Of a stretch of 64,000 nt of DNA, positions 59,563 to 64,000 are shown piece by piece. The notes beneath the pieces are model-generated. The model searched no databases. It had not been told where the DNA came from and was given only the letters and a program-made list of their open reading frames with translations. The stretch spans positions 14,076,948 through 14,140,947 of the forward strand of contig NC_133532.1 in NCBI RefSeq assembly GCF_048544455.1. The letters run 5' to 3'. Source of the stretch: Silene latifolia (Eukaryota; Streptophyta; Magnoliopsida; Caryophyllales; Caryophyllaceae). The first letter of the stretch is position 1. Each line of letters begins with the position of its first letter. The translations under genes were made by a program, and so were the position numbers.

Positions 59563-60523
59563 CCCCCTCCTTAAACCCTTTTGCACACAACCCTAGATCT
59601 GAGAAACATTCCATATTTATTGTAATACCTCCTTAATCAAGTTCTAATCTTTCAATAATTATTATTAATATTTAGCAAGAATTAGTTAGTTCTAGTAATA
59701 GTCAATTGTTTACACTTGTTTGTTGAAGTTTGTATTGGGGATTTTGAAGGGTTTTCCTTCTTATTAATCAATCAAGCATTCATCTTTCCTTTTGTTGGTA
59801 TAATTCCTCTCCTTTCTTTTACTTGTTTATCATTTGTTTACATTTTCCTTGTCTTTTGATATTGCTATAACATTCATCATGTCTCCTCCTTGTGTTGTTT
59901 GCTTTTCTTCTCTATTTAGCATAATTTCCCTTAACATGAGTGAGTAGATTCCTTCTAGGGTTTAGGGTGATTCTTTATGGAATTTATGGGCATGATTCTT
60001 TGAATATTTTGGTCTTTGGTGAAATTGTTTATCTTTCCTATTCATGCACTCAAGGTGTTTGTTGATTTGCTCAAGTGAAAGCTTTTGCCTTTCTTTCATT
60101 ATTGCTTAATTCTCCCTTGGAATGAAAGTTTTTGGGGGTCTTGATGTATGTCTAGGAGGGGTGTGATACTTAATGAAAATTAGTAGCCACCTTTAAGATA
60201 GCCAAGACATTGGTTCTTCATCTTAGGTTAATCTCTCACCATTGACCCTTTTTGATCTTCATGTTTGCCCCTAAACCATATTGATGACCCCGAAAGCCCT
60301 AGCTTTTAATTAACCGTATTCATTATCATCAACTTGTTTGTCCTTTGCTCTAGTGATTATAACCAAAACCCTTTCTTTTAATTTTGATTAAACTTGACTC
60401 TTAATCGAACTTTGTAGCAACCCCCGCCGTCCTTGAGTTCGACCCCGACTAAATACTACGCTTTTTCGGGTTTTACAAATAGTTTTGGTGTAGGAAGTAG
60501 ACGACAAATTTCCTATTATCAAA

Positions 60524-60540
60524 TGGCGCCGTTGCCGGGG
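60524..60540 (+). other. Primer-binding site of the Athila-type element
   Basis: TGGCGCCGTTGCCGGGG begins two bases after the LTR end. In Athila elements this site pairs with the 3' end of tRNA-Asp. Confidence 0.8.
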
Positions 60541-60700
60541 ATGGTATTAGGTTATGCTTAGTTTTATTTAGAGTCTTTGCTTTAATCTTGTCTCAATTGT
60601 TAGTTTGCTTTAGTAGTTGATTGTTGTTTGTAGAGTGTGTGTGATTTTTGCCTTTCCCTAGTGTGTAAAAACACTAGGAGACTTACGATTTGTTAAGTGT

Positions 60701-63700
60701 ATGCCTAGAAGGAATCACCAAGCTCTTCTATTCAACTCCGACCCCGAAAGGCTTTTTAGAACCTTGAGGACTAGGACTCTTGAAAGAGTAAGGAATAATT
60801 CCACCCAAGCAAACATTGATCAACCAAACTCACACATCCCACAAAATTTTGATACAACAACTACGATTCAACCAAATACCACAATTGAGACTTTAGTAGA
60901 GAACCCCTTTCATAACTTCCTTAATTACAATAGTCCACCTCAAACACCACCACATCAAGAACCAAACCACCCACCACAAATGGCTCTTAGAGATCACAAC
61001 CGGCCTAACCATAATGATTCATGTAATCCCATCAATTTTGGCACCTTGGCCCCAAACAACTTTGAAATGCATCCCGCCCAAGTCGGGTTAGTTGAGAAGG
61101 ACTTGTTTGGAGGTCATATTGAGGAGGATGCCCATGCTCATCTCCGGAAGTTTAAGAGGAAAGTTTCAATGATGAAGAAGAATGGGGTGTCCGAAGACAC
61201 CTTGAGAATGATGTTGTTTCCGTTTTCATTGACGGGCAAAGCGGACCGGTGGTTGAACATTCACCCACCGGATACTTTCACTACTTGGGATGACTTAGCC
61301 CAAGCATTTATGGCCAAGTACTACCCTTCCTCAAAGACCGCGATGCTCCGCAACGAGATCCATACGTTCCAACAAGAGGATGGGGAGTCCTTAGGTGAGG
61401 CTTGGGACCGTTATCAAGATTTGATAGCAAGTTGCCCCCACCATGGAATACCGGAATGGTACATTACTCAAACATTCTTCCAAACTTTACTACCAAGAAC
61501 TAAGGAGATGGTAAATGCCTCCGCGGGGGGAGGTTTTGACCACTTGAATGATGAAGAGGGCACGACATTGATCAAAAAAATGGTAGACTCGGAGGCAAAC
61601 TATGGTTCTAGAGGGAACATGCTACGAAGGAACGGGAAATTTCCTAAGGAAAATGCCTCCAACTCCGAGACAAATGCCAAGCTCGACTTGCTCACAAAGC
61701 AATTTGAGAAGTTTTCAAAGAATCAAGTGAACCAAGCCGCGACCTCATATGGGCCGCCCATGGAAGAAGTTGCTCAAGTCGCGAGTTGTGAACTTTGTGG
61801 AGGAAGTGGTCATACATATGACTTGTGTGGCAACAATTACAATGGTGCCTATGAGGAAAATGCTCAAGAGGTGAACGCTTTTCAAAGCTACAACAACAAT
61901 CCTAGACCACCAAGGCCTCCTTACAACAACCCGAACACCTACAATCCAAATACCAATTTCTAACACCCCGGGTTAAGGAACCACCCCAACTTTAGTTACA
62001 AAAGCACCAATGTTCAAAACCCTCAACATCTCCAACCACAAACCCAAACCAATCCACCCGGTTTTGCTCAACCGAGGGGAATTCTCCCAAACCCAAGAAA
62101 TAATTTTGGAAATCAAAACCAATGGTCAAGCAACAATCTACCCCAAAACTATGGCAACCAACAACAAGGGCACCAAGAGTTTGATGGAAACCAAAGCAAC
62201 CAAGGGTTTTATCAAGGGAATCAAGTAAATCAAGCAAATCAAGGATTTGGGCAAGGGTATGTTCAAGGGTCTCAAGAACAAGGTCAAGGATCAAACTTCA
62301 ACAACTATGGTCCGAGAGGTAACTTCCAAGTGGGGCAAAACAACAACCAAGGTCCCAATGCTAGATATGACTATGGGTTCCCTTTACCCATAGCCAACCA
62401 ACCTCATCAAGAACCCCAAGGTGAGCTCTCTCAAGTGGAGCTTTTGAAGATGATTAAGAACATGCAACTTCAACATAGCCAAGAGATAGCTAATTTTGCA
62501 AAAGCTACTCAACAAGAACAAGCAAACTTGAGAGCTACATTTCTTAAGGACATGAGGGAAATGGAATCTAGGATGGCTTCTCATACTATGGCTAACCCTC
62601 AAAGGCCGCCCGGTGGTTTGTTGGCTCAAGGACAAAGCTCCAAAGATGCCTCAAATAGCCACCATGCTCATGCGGTAGTGCTAAGGAGTGGTTTAGAGCT
62701 TGAGGATCCTTACAAAGACCTTGAGTTGGAAGTTGATGAAGATCCAAAGGGGAATGAGGTAGAAATGGATGATGAAGAGGAAAGCTCACCCATAGAGGCT
62801 TCGGGTAAAGCTAATGAAGACAAGAAAGGAAAGAAAGCTTGTGAAGATTTGACTAGAAGAGGAATACAAGTGGACAAGGATGTTGATGGATATGTGGAAG
62901 ACCTCCCTTATGAGGAGGAAGCTATTGAAGAAATACCTTTGCAACATTCTAAAAAGGTAACAAAAAGTTCGGCTCCTCCAAAGGTATCTTCCAATTCCCA
63001 ACTTGTTTCTAAAATTCCTTACCCTTCAAGAGCCATAAAGAGTAGGGAAAACCTCAAGTATGCCAAATTTTGTGATATGCTTGAGAAACTTGAGGTTAGC
63101 CTACCCTTTACGGAGGTGATAATGAACATGCCAACCTACTCAAAATTTTTAAAAGACATTTTGACAAGGAAAAGAGTCTTGGGTGACCAAGAAATAGTGG
63201 CTATGGAAGAAGCATGTAGTGCTCATATCCTTAACAAATTGCCCACTAAACATGGTGACCCGGGAAGCTTTTCCATTCCTTGTGTAGTTGGCGGTGTTCC
63301 TATCTCTAGAGCTCTTTGTGACTTGGGAGCAAGTGTTAGTGTTATTCCTTTGAAAGTTGCAAGAAGGATTGGCATTCAAAACTTGGCTCCCACTACCATG
63401 ACTCTCCAATTGGCGGATAGGTCCGTCAAACGCCCTATGGGGGTGCTTGAGGACGTGCCCGTCAAGGTTGGAAAGTTTTTGATTCCCACCGATTTTGTTG
63501 TCCTTGATATTCCGGAGGATAGCCACACTCCCATCATCCTAGGTAGGCCATTTTTGGCTACCGGAGGAGTTCTCATTGATGTGAAGAATGGGCGGCTAAC
63601 CTTCCAAATTGAGGGCAACAAAATCGAATTTAACTTGCCAAATTTTATGAAAGGTCCAAGTGTAGAAAGATTGAGCACAATCGAGGTAATTGATGAAGTA

Positions 63701-64000
63701 GTGCACGAAGTAGCCCGTGAAGAGGCGGAGATGGAAGAGGTTTTTCAAATCTCTTTGCATGATGAGGCAATGAAAGAGGATCACGAAGTTGATGAGGAAC
63801 TATTGAAGAAAGTGGAGGGCTTTCTCCCTCCAAAGGTACAACTCAAACCCTTGCCTCCCTCACTCAAATATGCTTTCCTTGATGAGGGAGAGTTCTATCC
63901 GGTGATCGTTAATGCTAACCTAAGTGAGTCCCAAGAAAAGAAGCTTTTGGAAATCTTGAAAACTCATAGAGGAGCACTTGGGTATAGCATTGATGACATC
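60701..64000 (+). pseudogene. gag-pol region of the Athila-type element
   Basis: The first ATG opens with MPRRNHQALLFNSDPERLFR. The capsid-type gag domain lies at about 61.05-61.6 kb (DAHAHLRKFKR, FPFSLTGKADRWL, GESLGEAWDRYQDLI), followed by CELCGGSGHTYDLC, a knuckle-like motif. A Gln/Asn-rich linker at about 61.95-62.4 kb and a coiled-coil-like, acidic segment lead to the aspartic protease at about 63.25-63.6 kb with the active-site motif DLGASVSVIP and the later ILGRPFLAT. The start of reverse transcriptase (THRGALGYSIDDI) is cut by the window edge. gag and pol share one reading frame, as usual for this family. About one break is visible. Confidence 0.85.

Larger units (their letters stand above)
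58894..60521 (+). repeat. Left LTR of the Athila-type element
   Basis: The right boundary (TTATCA, just before the primer-binding site) is firm. The left boundary is inferred from TGATATGCGAC, which makes the inverted terminal repeat TGATA...TATCA. The length of 1,628 bp fits Athila LTRs. U3 would run to the TATA box at 59555-59562 and carries the GC-rich repeats; R/U5 follow. Alternative start: TGTTTCACGTGG at 58854. Confidence 0.65.
58894..64000 (+). mobile_element. Athila-type Ty3/Gypsy retrotransposon, left part
   Basis: Left LTR, primer-binding site, gag, protease and the beginning of reverse transcriptase are present; the element continues past the window, so its full length and target duplication cannot be seen. 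It is close to whole in the visible part, with about one break. Lineage is judged from the gag sequence style and the TGGCGCCGTTGCCGGGG primer site, both typical of Athila/Tat. Codon use is open and well preserved, so it looks young. Confidence 0.88.

Overview
This is nuclear DNA of a flowering plant. The evidence is spliced genes with GT-AG introns, plant-type orthologues (a two-SAP-domain PARP2, GCP4, an FLX-like protein) and a dense load of plant transposons: Ty3/Gypsy Tat and Athila elements, a TRIM, an L1 LINE with an RNase H domain, Stowaway, Tourist, hAT and Mutator MITEs, and Helitron ends. The style of the small repeats suggests a core eudicot, perhaps Caryophyllales, but this is a weak inference.

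Layout. 1-8.9 kb: a broken Ty3/Gypsy Tat-like element on the minus strand, complete with both LTRs and a 5-bp target duplication, carrying an antisense ORF remnant and no recognisable reverse transcriptase or integrase. 9.4-13.6 kb: a seven-exon plus-strand gene for a leucine-carboxyl-methyltransferase-family SAM enzyme. 14.7-25.7 kb: a 16-exon minus-strand GCP4 gene (gamma-tubulin complex component 4), convergent with the methyltransferase. 27.4-35.5 kb: an 18-exon minus-strand PARP2 gene. 35.5-37.5 kb: an ATT/TTGATT-rich low-complexity tract holding a solo LTR. 40.0-42.4 kb: a four-coding-exon minus-strand FLX-like gene. 43.4-49.7 kb: a gene-free, AT-rich nest of Stowaway, hAT, Mutator, LINE and Helitron-like pieces. 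49.7-56.9 kb: a full-length but lightly damaged L1-type LINE on the minus strand with a perfect 16-bp target duplication. 58.9-64.0 kb: the left LTR, gag, protease and start of reverse transcriptase of an Athila-type Gypsy element on the plus strand, running off the window.

The four host genes do not form a pathway: microtubule nucleation (GCP4), DNA-damage ADP-ribosylation (PARP2), a coiled-coil FLX-like regulator and a probably organellar methyltransferase are simply neighbours. Their exon models were built by eye. Every junction uses GT-AG, all phases close, and the predicted lengths (315, 735, 651 and 317 aa) fit their families. I found no sign of a novel multi-gene system. The more unusual observations are structural: a TRIM with an inverted partial LTR duplication inside its target duplications, GC-rich palindromes repeated five times in the Athila U3, a hAT MITE sitting in the loop of a Helitron-like hairpin, a Mutator MITE with 332-bp arms, and an antisense transcription unit in the Tat element.
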